A stretch of DNA of 64,000 bases from Microbacterium sp. LWS13-1.2 (lineage in GTDB: Bacteria > Actinomycetota > Actinomycetes > Actinomycetales > Microbacteriaceae). Each line of letters starts with the position of its first letter. Position 1 is the stretch's first letter. Shown here in pieces: positions 17,319-25,498 of this stretch. Both the position numbers and the translations under genes were made by a program. The DNA lies in the NCBI RefSeq assembly GCF_040144835.1, contig NZ_CP151632.1:3534001-3598000 (forward strand), in the 5' to 3' direction. The notes beneath the pieces were generated by a model. It saw only the letters and a program-made list of their open reading frames with translations, was not told where the DNA came from and ran no database searches.

Positions 17319-18503
17319 ATGTCAGGTCTCATCGTCCAGGAATGGATAGAACGCTCGGGCGGCGCCGAACAGGTGCTGGACGCCTTCCGGATGGCCCTGC
17401 CCGACTCACGGATGTTCGCGCTGTGGAGCGATGACGGCGAGCGGTTCCCCCGCAGCTCGGTGCACGAGTCGTGGATGGCGCGCACGCCGTTGCGCCGCCA
17501 CAAGGCGATGGGGCTGCCCCTCATGCCGGCGACGTGGCGGGCGGCGACGGTGGGCTCGCTGCCCGACTGGGTGCTCACGAGCAGCTATGTTTTCGCGCAC
17601 CACTGCGACTTCGGTACGCGGCGCGATGGTGTGCCCAAGTTCTCGTATGTCCACTCGCCGGCGCGGTACCTGTGGGAGCCCGAGCTCGACCGGCGCGGGA
17701 GCTCCGCGGCGCTCGCCGCCGCACGCAGCGTCCTCAAGCGCGTGGACCGCGCCGCGGCGGCGCACGCCGGCGACCTGGCGGCGAACAGCGAGTTCGTGCG
17801 CCGACGCATCCTCCGCTCGTGGGAGCGCGACGCCCGCGTGATCCACCCGCCGGTGAAGGCCCGCGAGATCATCGAGGGCGGCGACTGGGCCGAGCGGCTC
17901 ACTGCCGAGGAGCAGGCGGTGCTCGAGGCGCTCCCCGAGCGCGGCTATCTCATGGCGGCGTCGCGACTGGTGCCGTACAAGCGCCACGACGCGGTGATCC
18001 GGATGGCCGATCGGCTGGGCGTGCCCGTGGTCGTGGCCGGCACCGGGCCCGAACGCGACTACCTCACGGCGCTCGCCGCATCGGCGTCGGTGCCCGTGCA
18101 CATGCTGGGCTTCGTGTCGGACGCGCTCATGCGGGCGCTCTTCCAGCGCGCACTCGCCTTCGTGTTCCCGCCCGTCGAGGACTTCGGCATCATCCCCGTC
18201 GAGGCGATGGCGGCGGGATGCCCCGTCATCGTCAATCGCGTGGGCGGTGCCGCCGAGTCGGTGATCGACGGCGTGACCGGCTTCACGGTGAATCCCGACG
18301 ACCCCGTCGAGCTCGCCGCGGCCGTGGCGGGTCTGGACCGCATCGATCCGGATGCCGCGCGGGCCCGCGCCGCGGAGTTCGACGTCTCGCGCTTCGTCAC
18401 GCAAGTGCGGACATGGGTGCTGGGGTCGACGGATGCTGCGTCCCCGCGTGCACTATCGGTGCCCGCGTCCGAACACGTCGACGCCGAGCGGGTCTCGACC
18501 TGA
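17319..18503 (+). CDS. glycosyltransferase family 4
   Basis: A 394-residue retaining GT-B enzyme. Motifs: VQEWIERSGGAEQVLDAF at the N-terminus, FSYVHSPARYLWEPEL, MAASRLVPYKRHDAVIRMADRLGVP, VAGTGPERDYL, HMLGFVSDALMRALFQRALAFVFPPVEDFGIIPVEAMAAGCPVI (EX7E nucleotide-sugar site). It resembles mannosyltransferases of the WbaZ/WbdC-like group. The ATG at 17319 follows GAGGTCGTAGG, 24 bases after the sugar transferase stop, so both are likely cotranscribed. The gene is followed by a large repeat cluster that may end transcription. Confidence 0.9.
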   Translation: MSGLIVQEWIERSGGAEQVLDAFRMALPDSRMFALWSDDGERFPRSSVHESWMARTPLRRHKAMGLPLMPATWRAATVGSLPDWVLTSSYVFAHHCDFGTRRDGVPKFSYVHSPARYLWEPELDRRGSSAALAAARSVLKRVDRAAAAHAGDLAANSEFVRRRILRSWERDARVIHPPVKAREIIEGGDWAERLTAEEQAVLEALPERGYLMAASRLVPYKRHDAVIRMADRLGVPVVVAGTGPERDYLTALAASASVPVHMLGFVSDALMRALFQRALAFVFPPVEDFGIIPVEAMAAGCPVIVNRVGGAAESVIDGVTGFTVNPDDPVELAAAVAGLDRIDPDAARARAAEFDVSRFVTQVRTWVLGSTDAASPRALSVPASEHVDAERVST

Positions 18504-18530
18504 CGCCGGGCCCCGCGCGGCCCCTTGCTC

Positions 18531-19132
18531 CCGGTCGTTGAGCGAGCGAGGTACGAGCGAGTCGAAACGCGCCGCACCCGGCGTAGACCCCGGCCCCGAC
18601 GATCCCGCATATCCGGCGCGTTTCGACTGCGGGCGCCAGAGCGCCCTCCGCTCAACGACCGGGGGAGGCCCCGTTTCGACTGCGGGCGCCAGGGCGCCCT
18701 CCGCTCAACGACCGACCTCTGCCGGTCGTTGAGCGAGCGAGGAACGAGCGAGTCGAAACGCGCCGCACCCGGCGCACACCCCGACCCCGGCATTCCCGCA
18801 TATCCGGCGCGTTTCGACTGCGGGCGCTGGGGCGCCCTCCGCTCAACGACCGGGGGGAGGCCCCGTTTCGACTGCGGGCGCCAGAGCGCCCTCCGCTCAA
18901 CGACCGGGGGAGGCCCCGTTTCGACTGCGGGCGCTGGGGCGCCCTCCGCTCAACGACCGACCTCTGCCGGTCGTTGAGCGAGCGAGGAACGAGCGAGTCG
19001 AAACGCGCCGCACCTGGCGTAGACCCCGGCCCCGACGATCCCGCATATCCGGCGCGTTTCGACTGCGGGCGCTGGGGCGCCCTCCGCTCAACGACCGGGG
19101 CGGGCGCTGGAGCGCCCTCCGCTCAACGACCG
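18531..19132. repeat. cluster 1 of about ten ~45-bp hairpin repeats
   Basis: This noncoding region between convergent genes is almost wholly repeat. Each element has constant ends (GGTCGTTGAGC ... GTCGAAACGC) and one of two cores: type A (GAGCGAGGAACGAGCGA) or type B (a GGGCGCN4GCGCCC hairpin). Plus-oriented type A starts near 18532, 18723 and 18968. Minus-oriented type B elements lie near 18615, 18671, 18808, 18864, 18917, 19053, and truncated at 19101. Each type A is followed by a similar 45-base spacer (GCCGCACC...CATATCCGGC), so a larger unit was itself duplicated. The left end lies just after the stop at 18503 and the right end overlaps the last codons of the gene at 19123. Confidence 0.9.
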
Positions 19133-20103
19133 GGGGTGGCGGCGGGCTCGGGCAGCCCGCGGCCGAACAGCGCGGCCTCGGCGTGGGGGTAGCCCGACGC
19201 CCAGTCGGCGCGACGCCGCCACACCGTCGTCCACGGCCGGTTCGCACGGCGGGTCAGGGTCTCGAGCGTGGCGCGCACGGCGACGCCCGTCTTCAGCAGC
19301 AGCACCCCGACGGCCGCTCGTCGCGGCGGCCAGGTCTTCTCGAGGTAGGTGACCTTGCCGGCGAGCACCATCGAGCCCTTCGAGCTGCCCGCCGACGACC
19401 CTCCCACGGTGTGGATGATCGCCGCCGGGGGATAGACGACGCGCGCCATGCCCCGTGCGGCCGCCCGCATGCTGAACTCCGCGTCCTCGCCGTAGAGGAA
19501 GAAGTCCTCGTCCATGCCGCCCAGCTCAACGAAGTCGTCCCGGCGGATGAGGAGCAGGCACCCGGTGATGATCGGCACCTCGCGAATCGTGTCGCGCGGC
19601 CACGTGCCCAGCGACTCGGGGTCGAACAGGCGGGAGCGCCGGAAGACGGTCGACAGCATCGTCGCGTACATGCTGAGCGACCAGAGCGTCGGTGCGCCCC
19701 AGCACGACGAGGGCTCGAGCGTGAGGTCGGCCCGCAGCGTGCGCCCGCCGATGAGGCGGTACTGCGGATTCTCGCGGGCGAAACCGATCATCCGTGGCAG
19801 CGAATGCTCGAGCATGACGGCGTCGGGATTGAGCAGCAGCACGAACTCGCCGCGCGCGAGGGCGGCACCGCGGTTGACTGCGCGGGCGAACCCGAGGTTC
19901 TCGCCGGCCTCCACCACGTCGATGCCGGGGTGCGCCGCGCGCAGCGCCGCCGCGCTGCCGTCGCCCGATCCGTTGTCGACCACGACGACCTGCGCGTCGA
20001 GGCCGCCCAGGTGTGCGAGCACCGAGCCGACGCACGCGATCGTGTCGTCGCGGGTCTCGTAGTTGACGATGACGACGGTGACGTCGGGGGCCGGGGTCTG
20101 CAC
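19123..20103 (-). CDS. glycosyltransferase family 2 (rhamnosyltransferase-like)
   Basis: A 326-residue GT-A enzyme: VTVVIVNYETRDDTIACVGS, VVVVDNGSGDGS, AGENLGFARAVNRG, the metal-binding LLLNPDAVM and GMDEDFFLYGEDAEFSMRA. This order is typical of RfbF/WbbL-like rhamnosyl- or galactofuranosyltransferases. The GTG at 20103 is supported by GGAGG six bases upstream. The last two codons and the stop (GGT CGT TGA) are supplied by the adjacent repeat element, which gives the C-terminus PGR. It is the last gene of the minus-strand unit that begins with the Wzz-like gene at 25296. Confidence 0.9.
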   Translation of the reverse strand: MQTPAPDVTVVIVNYETRDDTIACVGSVLAHLGGLDAQVVVVDNGSGDGSAAALRAAHPGIDVVEAGENLGFARAVNRGAALARGEFVLLLNPDAVMLEHSLPRMIGFARENPQYRLIGGRTLRADLTLEPSSCWGAPTLWSLSMYATMLSTVFRRSRLFDPESLGTWPRDTIREVPIITGCLLLIRRDDFVELGGMDEDFFLYGEDAEFSMRAAARGMARVVYPPAAIIHTVGGSSAGSSKGSMVLAGKVTYLEKTWPPRRAAVGVLLLKTGVAVRATLETLTRRANRPWTTVWRRRADWASGYPHAEAALFGRGLPEPAATPGR

Positions 20104-20141
20104 GGGGTCCTCCCAGAGGTGATCGCGACGGATGCCGGTGC

Positions 20142-21086
20142 TCAGAGCGGCACGGGGGCCAGGTCTTGCGAGCTCACGGCACGCCAGCGGCGCGCGGTGT
20201 CGAGGGTGGACGCGCGCAGCGAGCTGGGCTCGCACACGATGGCGAGCCCACGGTCGCCCAGGAACCGCGCGAGATCCCGCTGGTGCGCGTCGACGTGCTC
20301 GCCGTGCTCGACCGAGCGCGGTGCGAGCACCGGCACCTTGCCGGCGGACAGCGCGGCCAGGGCGGTGCCGGTGCCGGCGTGCCCGATGATCACGTCGGCC
20401 TGCCGCAGCGCCGCGCCGAGCTCGCTCGACGGCAGGGACGAGACCGCCGTGATCGGAAGGTCCGACACGTCCGTGGCGCCGACCTGCCACAGCGTCTCGA
20501 CGTCGCCGTCGAGGTCGCCGAGAGCGGCGCGGGCGGCGTCCACGAGCCGTCGGTACCCGAAGTCGCCGTTGCCGCCGACGGTGACCACGGCACGGCGGAT
20601 CGGCGCGGGGTCGTCGACAGGTTCGACGCGGAAGCCGTCGAACACCGACAGCGCGTACCGCCACCGGGCGTTCACCGCGTGCGGATACTGCACGTAGCGG
20701 TCGACCCAGGGCACCCGCTCCATCACCTTGCCCGTCGCCGAGATGCCGGTGACGCGCGTCGCGCTCTCGATGTAGGTGAACGGCACGCGCCGCGCCGACG
20801 CGGGCACGAGCGCCGACAGCGCGATCTGGGCGCCCGTGCTGATGACACGGTCGACACGGTGATCCCGCATCGCCTGCAGCGCGATGCCGGTGTCGCGCAT
20901 GACGCCCGCGTAGTCGCGCGGCGGCCGGGTGGGCACGTGGTACACCGTCTGGCCCTCCAGCAGCGACCGGCTCTGCGCGGTGTCGTCGGTGAGCCAGACG
21001 ACGTCGTCGCCGTCGGCGACGCGGGGTGCGAGCATGGTCAGCTGAGTGAGGTGGCCGCCCGAGATCGCGACGAGGAGCGTGGTCAT
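20142..21086 (-). CDS. glycosyltransferase family 28-like (fused PssD/PssE or Alg14/Alg13 type)
   Basis: A 314-residue protein. The N-terminal half begins LLVAISGGHLTQLTML and contains TGAQIALSALVPA and TYIESATRVTG, as in Alg14/PssD. The C-terminal half has VVTVGGNGDFGYRRLVDAA and DVIIGHAGTGTALAALSAGKVPVLAPR, as in Alg13/PssE and the GT28 UDP-sugar site. The two subunits are separate in many polysaccharide systems and fused here. It probably transfers the second sugar, often glucuronate or N-acetyl sugars in related systems. Its ATG overlaps the stop of the lipoprotein gene (ATGA). Confidence 0.85.
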   Translation of the reverse strand: MTTLLVAISGGHLTQLTMLAPRVADGDDVVWLTDDTAQSRSLLEGQTVYHVPTRPPRDYAGVMRDTGIALQAMRDHRVDRVISTGAQIALSALVPASARRVPFTYIESATRVTGISATGKVMERVPWVDRYVQYPHAVNARWRYALSVFDGFRVEPVDDPAPIRRAVVTVGGNGDFGYRRLVDAARAALGDLDGDVETLWQVGATDVSDLPITAVSSLPSSELGAALRQADVIIGHAGTGTALAALSAGKVPVLAPRSVEHGEHVDAHQRDLARFLGDRGLAIVCEPSSLRASTLDTARRWRAVSSQDLAPVPL

Positions 21087-21946
21087 GGTGCGGCCTCCAT
21101 GAGGGTGTCCCAGGCGATCTCGGCGATCACCTGCTGGCCCGCCACGGACGGGTGGAAGTGGTCGATCGCCGAGATCTCGGCGGGCGAGAACTCGTAGGCG
21201 AACACGGCGCCGCCGTCCGAGATGCAGGCGCTGTCGGCTGCACAGACCTCGGCGATCACCGTGTTCAGCTCGTCCGTGCGCGTCGCGACGGCGTCGCGCC
21301 GCTCGGTCGCGGCCGCGTCGGTCGCGGCGGCGTCGCCGAGCAGGTTGCTGCACGACGGGCTGCTGTCCCAGACGTCCCGAGTGCCCTGGTCGTCGCGGCC
21401 GACCTCCCACAGCCGGTGGAGGTCGGGGATCGACAGCGCGAGCACGCGGGCATCCGGCAGGCCATCGCTCAGCGCGGAGAGAAGTGCTGTGTACGACGCC
21501 CGGAAGTCCTCGACGCTCGTCATGCCGTCGACGTCGGGGGCGCAGACGTCGTTGCCGCCCAGCAGCACCAGCACGAGTTCGGGCCCGGCCGCGATCACCT
21601 CGTCGACGCGCGCGACGGCATCCGCGACCGTGCCGCCGTCCTTCGCGGCGTTGACGGTGTTGGGAACGCTGCCGTTGGCCGCGCCGATGCGCATCGCGAC
21701 CGAGCCGACGGCGGGCTCGTCGCCGGTGGCCCAGTTCGCGGCGGTGCAGCGGCCCGGCTCGGCGCAGGCGTTCACGCCGAGGGTCATCGAGTCTCCGAGT
21801 GCGCCGATCGTGGCGACCTGCGAGAGCGTGGGACTCGACTCGAGTTCGTCGAGGTCGACCGGCTCCGGTGCGGGCGCCCCCGCACAGGCGGTGAGCACCG
21901 CCAGGAGGAGTGCGATCGCGGCGGTCGTCGCGGCTGGTCTTCTCAT
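21083..21946 (-). CDS. SGNH/GDSL-family lipoprotein esterase
   Basis: A 287-residue exported hydrolase. The signal peptide ends in a lipobox (AVLTACAG), so it is probably lipid-anchored outside the cell. Block I is IGALGDSMTLG with the nucleophile Ser. GGND is block III, and DHFHPSVAGQQ provides the Asp/His pair. Cysteines near 61, 67, and others suggest disulfides. Esterases of this type deacylate sugars or lipids, and here the likely target is O-acyl groups on the exported polysaccharide. ATG/TGA overlaps on both sides place it firmly inside the glycosyltransferase operon. Confidence 0.88.
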   Translation of the reverse strand: MRRPAATTAAIALLLAVLTACAGAPAPEPVDLDELESSPTLSQVATIGALGDSMTLGVNACAEPGRCTAANWATGDEPAVGSVAMRIGAANGSVPNTVNAAKDGGTVADAVARVDEVIAAGPELVLVLLGGNDVCAPDVDGMTSVEDFRASYTALLSALSDGLPDARVLALSIPDLHRLWEVGRDDQGTRDVWDSSPSCSNLLGDAAATDAAATERRDAVATRTDELNTVIAEVCAADSACISDGGAVFAYEFSPAEISAIDHFHPSVAGQQVIAEIAWDTLMEAAP

Positions 21947-22800
21947 GCCATCACCCGGCTCGTGTCGTCTCGGTTCCAGGTCCGTGTGCGCGCGCGAGCG
22001 ATGTCGCGACGGGCGAGCACGTTCGGCAGCGTCCAGCTGACGCAGTACACGGCGAAGGGCACCCAGAGGCCGGGCCGTGCCGCGACGCGTCGCACGAGCC
22101 CGCCGCGGGATGCCGCTGACGGCCGCGCGGCATCCTGGTGCTGCACCCGGTCGGGCAGCTCGCGGTTGCCGCGGGCGATGCGCACCGAGCGGCGCAGGTG
22201 CGCGCGCATGTCGGCCGCCGAGCGCACGCTGAACGTGTGGTCCGCCAGCATCGCTCGCTCGGCGGGGGCGAAGAGCTGCTGCACGAATCGGTCGTCGGCG
22301 ATGACGTCTGGCCAGGCGTCGAACCGGGCGCGGCCGGCCCGCGTCAGCGCGTAGACCCCCGAGCCGATGTGATCGCTCTGGCGGTAGTCGCTGAGCTCCC
22401 AGATCCGGTAGTGCTGACGGACGAGCCAGGACGCCCCGGAGGTGTCGACGTGCAGCCGAGGAGATGCGACCTCGATGCCGGGTGCGTCGAGGGCGTCGGC
22501 GAGTGCCAGCAGGGCGTCGGCGTCGATCCGCACGTCGGCGTCGACGTAGGCGCGGGGGAAGACGGATGCCGCGTCGTCACCGGCCTGCAATGCCGCGATC
22601 TTCGAAGCATGCGGCGTCTCGACGACCTGGACGCCGTCGTAGGCGCGGGCGCGGGCGGCGGTGTCGTCGGTGCAGCCGTTCGCCGCGACGATGATCTCGA
22701 ACTCGTCCCTCCAGCCGGAGTCGCACAGCGCGCCCAGCACGCGGTCGATCACCGCGCCCTCGTCGTGCGCGGGGATGACGATGCTCAGCCGCGCGGTCAT
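21943..22800 (-). CDS. glycosyltransferase family 2
   Basis: A 285-residue GT-A enzyme with LSIVIPAHDEGAVIDRVL, EIIVAANGCTDDTAARA and the DxD-type metal site YVDADVRI, then SGVYALTRAGR and VIADDRFVQQ. The C-terminal 60 residues include one hydrophobic stretch (GLWVPFAVYCVSWTLPNVLA), suggesting membrane association. The start and stop both overlap neighbours by four bases (ATGA), so it is coupled between the Wzy-like and esterase genes. Specificity is unknown. Confidence 0.87.
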   Translation of the reverse strand: MTARLSIVIPAHDEGAVIDRVLGALCDSGWRDEFEIIVAANGCTDDTAARARAYDGVQVVETPHASKIAALQAGDDAASVFPRAYVDADVRIDADALLALADALDAPGIEVASPRLHVDTSGASWLVRQHYRIWELSDYRQSDHIGSGVYALTRAGRARFDAWPDVIADDRFVQQLFAPAERAMLADHTFSVRSAADMRAHLRRSVRIARGNRELPDRVQHQDAARPSAASRGGLVRRVAARPGLWVPFAVYCVSWTLPNVLARRDIARARTRTWNRDDTSRVMA

Positions 22801-24371
22801 CGGCCGGCCTCCGGGGTCCACGCCGGCTTCGGTGCCGCGGCCGTGCGCGATCCCTCGGTGACGACCCACGCGGCGACGGCGAGCAGCATCATGTGCACGA
22901 GGAACGACTGGAAGAAACCGAACGCGTCGAAGAAGAACAGCGCCGCGCTGTAGCCGGCGATCGAGACGGCGAGGGCGAAGGCGAGCAGCGCGTGCCGCGG
23001 CTCGGCCGCCCAGCGCAGGGCGTAGACGAGCAGCATGACGACCGGCACCAGCATGAAGATCGCGTAACCGATGACGCCGAGTGCGCCGCCTTCCATCAGG
23101 ATGCTGAGCACCTGGTTGTCGAGGATGAACGAGTTCGCGTCGTCGCCGACGACGATGCGACTGCCGAACCCCTGCCCGAAGAAGGGGTACTGGCGCACTT
23201 CGACGAAGGCCGGTTCCAGGTCGGCGAGACGCCCGGCTCCCGTCATCCCCGCTGAGGAGTACTGCGATGCGATGAGCGTGTCGACGTCGAGGAACGACAG
23301 CAGCATGGATTCGACCTGGGCCGGCACGAGGAACATCGCGAGCAGGAGCGCCGGCACTGCGAACGCCGCCAGCAGCAGCGCGACCTTGGGCCGCAGCAGC
23401 AGGGTGAGCAGGAACATCACGCCCATCACCACGACGGCGGTGCGCGAGATGGCGGCGACGATGCCGCCGAACACGAGGACGGTGCCGATCCCGTACGCGA
23501 TGCGCCGGTTCCACACGTTGCGCGGCCAGATGGCGTACTTGGCCAGGTAGATGAGGATCGGCAGGAACATGCACAGCATGACCGCGAGGGCGATCGGATG
23601 CTGCGCCGAGCCGTACGCGCGATTCACCCCGGCCCGCATGGCGTCGCCGCCGTCGTCACGGATCACGATCAGCGGCAGGAAGTTCGCGAGCATCAGGAAG
23701 ACGTTCGTGCGGGCGACGCGCTCGAAGACGGCGAGGAAGGCCACGATCACGGCCATCCACGTGAGCACCATGAGGAAGCCCATCACCATGCGCTCGCTGG
23801 TCAGCATCTGGCGCACCGAGAAGAACACCGACAGCAGGACGCCGAGCTGGAAGAAGCCCGACAGTGCGGTCGTGGCCAGCCCCTCGTTCACCAGCCGCGT
23901 GCCGTTCGCAATGAACGACACCAGCAGGGTCGCGAGGAAGATGCCGATGGGCCAGCCGAAGGCGACGGGGCGCCAGCGCCGTGACCGGTCGAACAGGAAC
24001 GCGAGCCCGAGCGCGGCGATCGCGATGAAGATCATGAGGCGGTACGCCTCGAGCGCGAACGGCAGGGGGATCGGCAGCGCGTAGCGGCGGGCCGGGATGA
24101 ACATGACGGTCGCGGCGAGCAGGAACAGCAGCGCCGGCCACGTGAACAGGATGCGGCGCAGCAGCACGATGAGCGCGATGCCGAGGAGGGCTGCCCCCAC
24201 CGCGATGGGCGGAAGGAAGATCACCCCGGCGATCACGATCGCGGCGAACAGGACCGCGATCCCGGCGACGGTGCCCCAGTGGGGGCGTCCTGCGTGGCCG
24301 GGCGCGACCTGGACAGGTAGAGCGTCGGTCTCGTCGGCGGGTGTGATGGGCGGTGCGCTTCCGGACGACAT
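22797..24371 (-). CDS. O-antigen ligase / Wzy-like polymerase, set 1
   Basis: A 524-residue polytopic membrane protein with about 12 helices. The Wzy_C/O-antigen ligase signature is the periplasmic loop before the last helices: RLADLEPAFVEVRQYPFFGQGFGS followed by DNQVLSILMEGGALGVIGY. It probably polymerises the lipid-linked repeat units at the outer face of the membrane. The ATG at 24371 follows the Wzz-like stop by 31 bases. A second polymerase candidate is at 40257-41528. The two share the signature but little sequence, so two distinct polymers are likely. Confidence 0.88.
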   Translation of the reverse strand: MSSGSAPPITPADETDALPVQVAPGHAGRPHWGTVAGIAVLFAAIVIAGVIFLPPIAVGAALLGIALIVLLRRILFTWPALLFLLAATVMFIPARRYALPIPLPFALEAYRLMIFIAIAALGLAFLFDRSRRWRPVAFGWPIGIFLATLLVSFIANGTRLVNEGLATTALSGFFQLGVLLSVFFSVRQMLTSERMVMGFLMVLTWMAVIVAFLAVFERVARTNVFLMLANFLPLIVIRDDGGDAMRAGVNRAYGSAQHPIALAVMLCMFLPILIYLAKYAIWPRNVWNRRIAYGIGTVLVFGGIVAAISRTAVVVMGVMFLLTLLLRPKVALLLAAFAVPALLLAMFLVPAQVESMLLSFLDVDTLIASQYSSAGMTGAGRLADLEPAFVEVRQYPFFGQGFGSRIVVGDDANSFILDNQVLSILMEGGALGVIGYAIFMLVPVVMLLVYALRWAAEPRHALLAFALAVSIAGYSAALFFFDAFGFFQSFLVHMMLLAVAAWVVTEGSRTAAAPKPAWTPEAGR

Positions 24372-24402
24372 GTCGTGGCTCCGAACCCGGGTGACCGACG
24401 GC

Positions 24403-25296
24403 CTACGCGGTCTCGTTCTCGTGAGCGGCGCGCCCGGCTCGGCGCGAGGGCGGGCCCGCGCCGACGAGCTCGCCGACCTCGGCATCGAGTGCGACGCCAG
24501 TGGGCTCGGCCGCGGTGACGCCTGGCTCGGCATCCGTTCCGCCCGCCGGCTCTGCTGCCGCGTCGCCGGCCGCCTTCGCGCGTGCGGCCTTGCGCCGGGC
24601 GGAGCGCGAGCGCAGTCCGGCGATGATGAACACCAGCACCACGAAGGCCAGGAACACGCCCACGAAGGTGACGACGACGGGGATGGCCGGGTTCGAGGAG
24701 TCGCCCTCGACGGCGTCGCTCGCGCCGAGCGGCTCGATGAGCACACGCAGCTCGGGCGCGATCTCCTGTGCGTCCTGCTGGGCGACGACGTACGCCGTGA
24801 AGGCGGTCGCGGCAGCGGCCGAGATCTCCTCGGCGCGCGGGGCGGTCTCGGCGGTGCCGACGGCCTCCAGCACGGGCAGGTTGTAGCGACCGGGGAAGCG
24901 TTCGTCTCCGGTGGGCTGCGTCGTGCGTCGGAGCGCCGTGATGGACTCCGTGTCGTCGTCGAGCGGACCGATCTCGGCTTCGACCGTGTCCTGGATCATG
25001 TCGCTCGACAGGATGTACGCGTACACGAGCGCGGTCGAGGCCATGTCGATGACCTGCGGGTCGGACGTCCCCTGCTCGATGGGGACACCCGGCACCTGCG
25101 ACTGGTACAGCCGGTCGGATTCACTGGTGAGCAGCATGGTCGTGGCGGCCGTCCACGTCTGCTGCGCGCGCGAGACGACCTGCCCTTCGACGATCGCGAA
25201 ACCGGCGAAGAACGCGGCCACGGCGGCGACGAGCGCGCCGAAGACCAGCACCCACTTGTAGTTCCAGAGGACTTGCAGATACTTCGGAGTCTCCAT
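24403..25296 (-). CDS. Wzz-like chain-length determinant (kinase-free)
   Basis: A 297-residue polysaccharide co-polymerase. One helix lies at about residues 14-36 (YKWVLVFGALVAAVAAFFAG), then an extracellular helical domain of about 170 residues, then a second helix at about 213-238, and an Ala/Glu-rich cytoplasmic tail without Walker motifs. It sets polymer length together with the adjacent Wzy-like protein. The separate full-length autokinase at 58304-59995 may serve this system or the other. GAGAGGG precedes the ATG. It is first in the minus-strand unit down to 19123 and divergent from 25499. Confidence 0.83.
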   Translation of the reverse strand: METPKYLQVLWNYKWVLVFGALVAAVAAFFAGFAIVEGQVVSRAQQTWTAATTMLLTSESDRLYQSQVPGVPIEQGTSDPQVIDMASTALVYAYILSSDMIQDTVEAEIGPLDDDTESITALRRTTQPTGDERFPGRYNLPVLEAVGTAETAPRAEEISAAAATAFTAYVVAQQDAQEIAPELRVLIEPLGASDAVEGDSSNPAIPVVVTFVGVFLAFVVLVFIIAGLRSRSARRKAARAKAAGDAAAEPAGGTDAEPGVTAAEPTGVALDAEVGELVGAGPPSRRAGRAAHENETA

Positions 25297-25432
25297 GAGA
25301 CACCCTCTCTCCGTGTGCTTTCGGACGCAGACCGTCCGAACCCCCAGCACGCCATCGGGCCGTCCACGTCGCGCACCGGATCCCAGATGTGGTGTCGCGA
25401 CAAGACTTGCACTGCAATAGTCGCCCCGCATT

Positions 25433-25472
25433 GTTAACGGCGCCCTGTGCGTTTGTTGCACGGGTGTAAAGA
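25433..25472 (+). promoter_or_regulatory. candidate control region between divergent operons
   Basis: The roughly 200-base gap between the Wzz-like and GT4 genes contains GTTAAC at 25433-25438 and GTGTAAAGA at 25464-25472. The same two short motifs occur together in the other divergent gap near 13764-13782. It presumably holds promoters for both directions. No clear -35/-10 pair could be assigned. Confidence 0.3.
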
Positions 25473-25498
25473 CTGAGCGACATTCGCCAGCCCGGGTT

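Noticed and set aside
18531..19132. Open frames running through the repeat cluster (for example 18525-18977 plus)
   Set aside because: They consist of translated repeat units with no homologue-like features. The region is repeat DNA between convergent genes.
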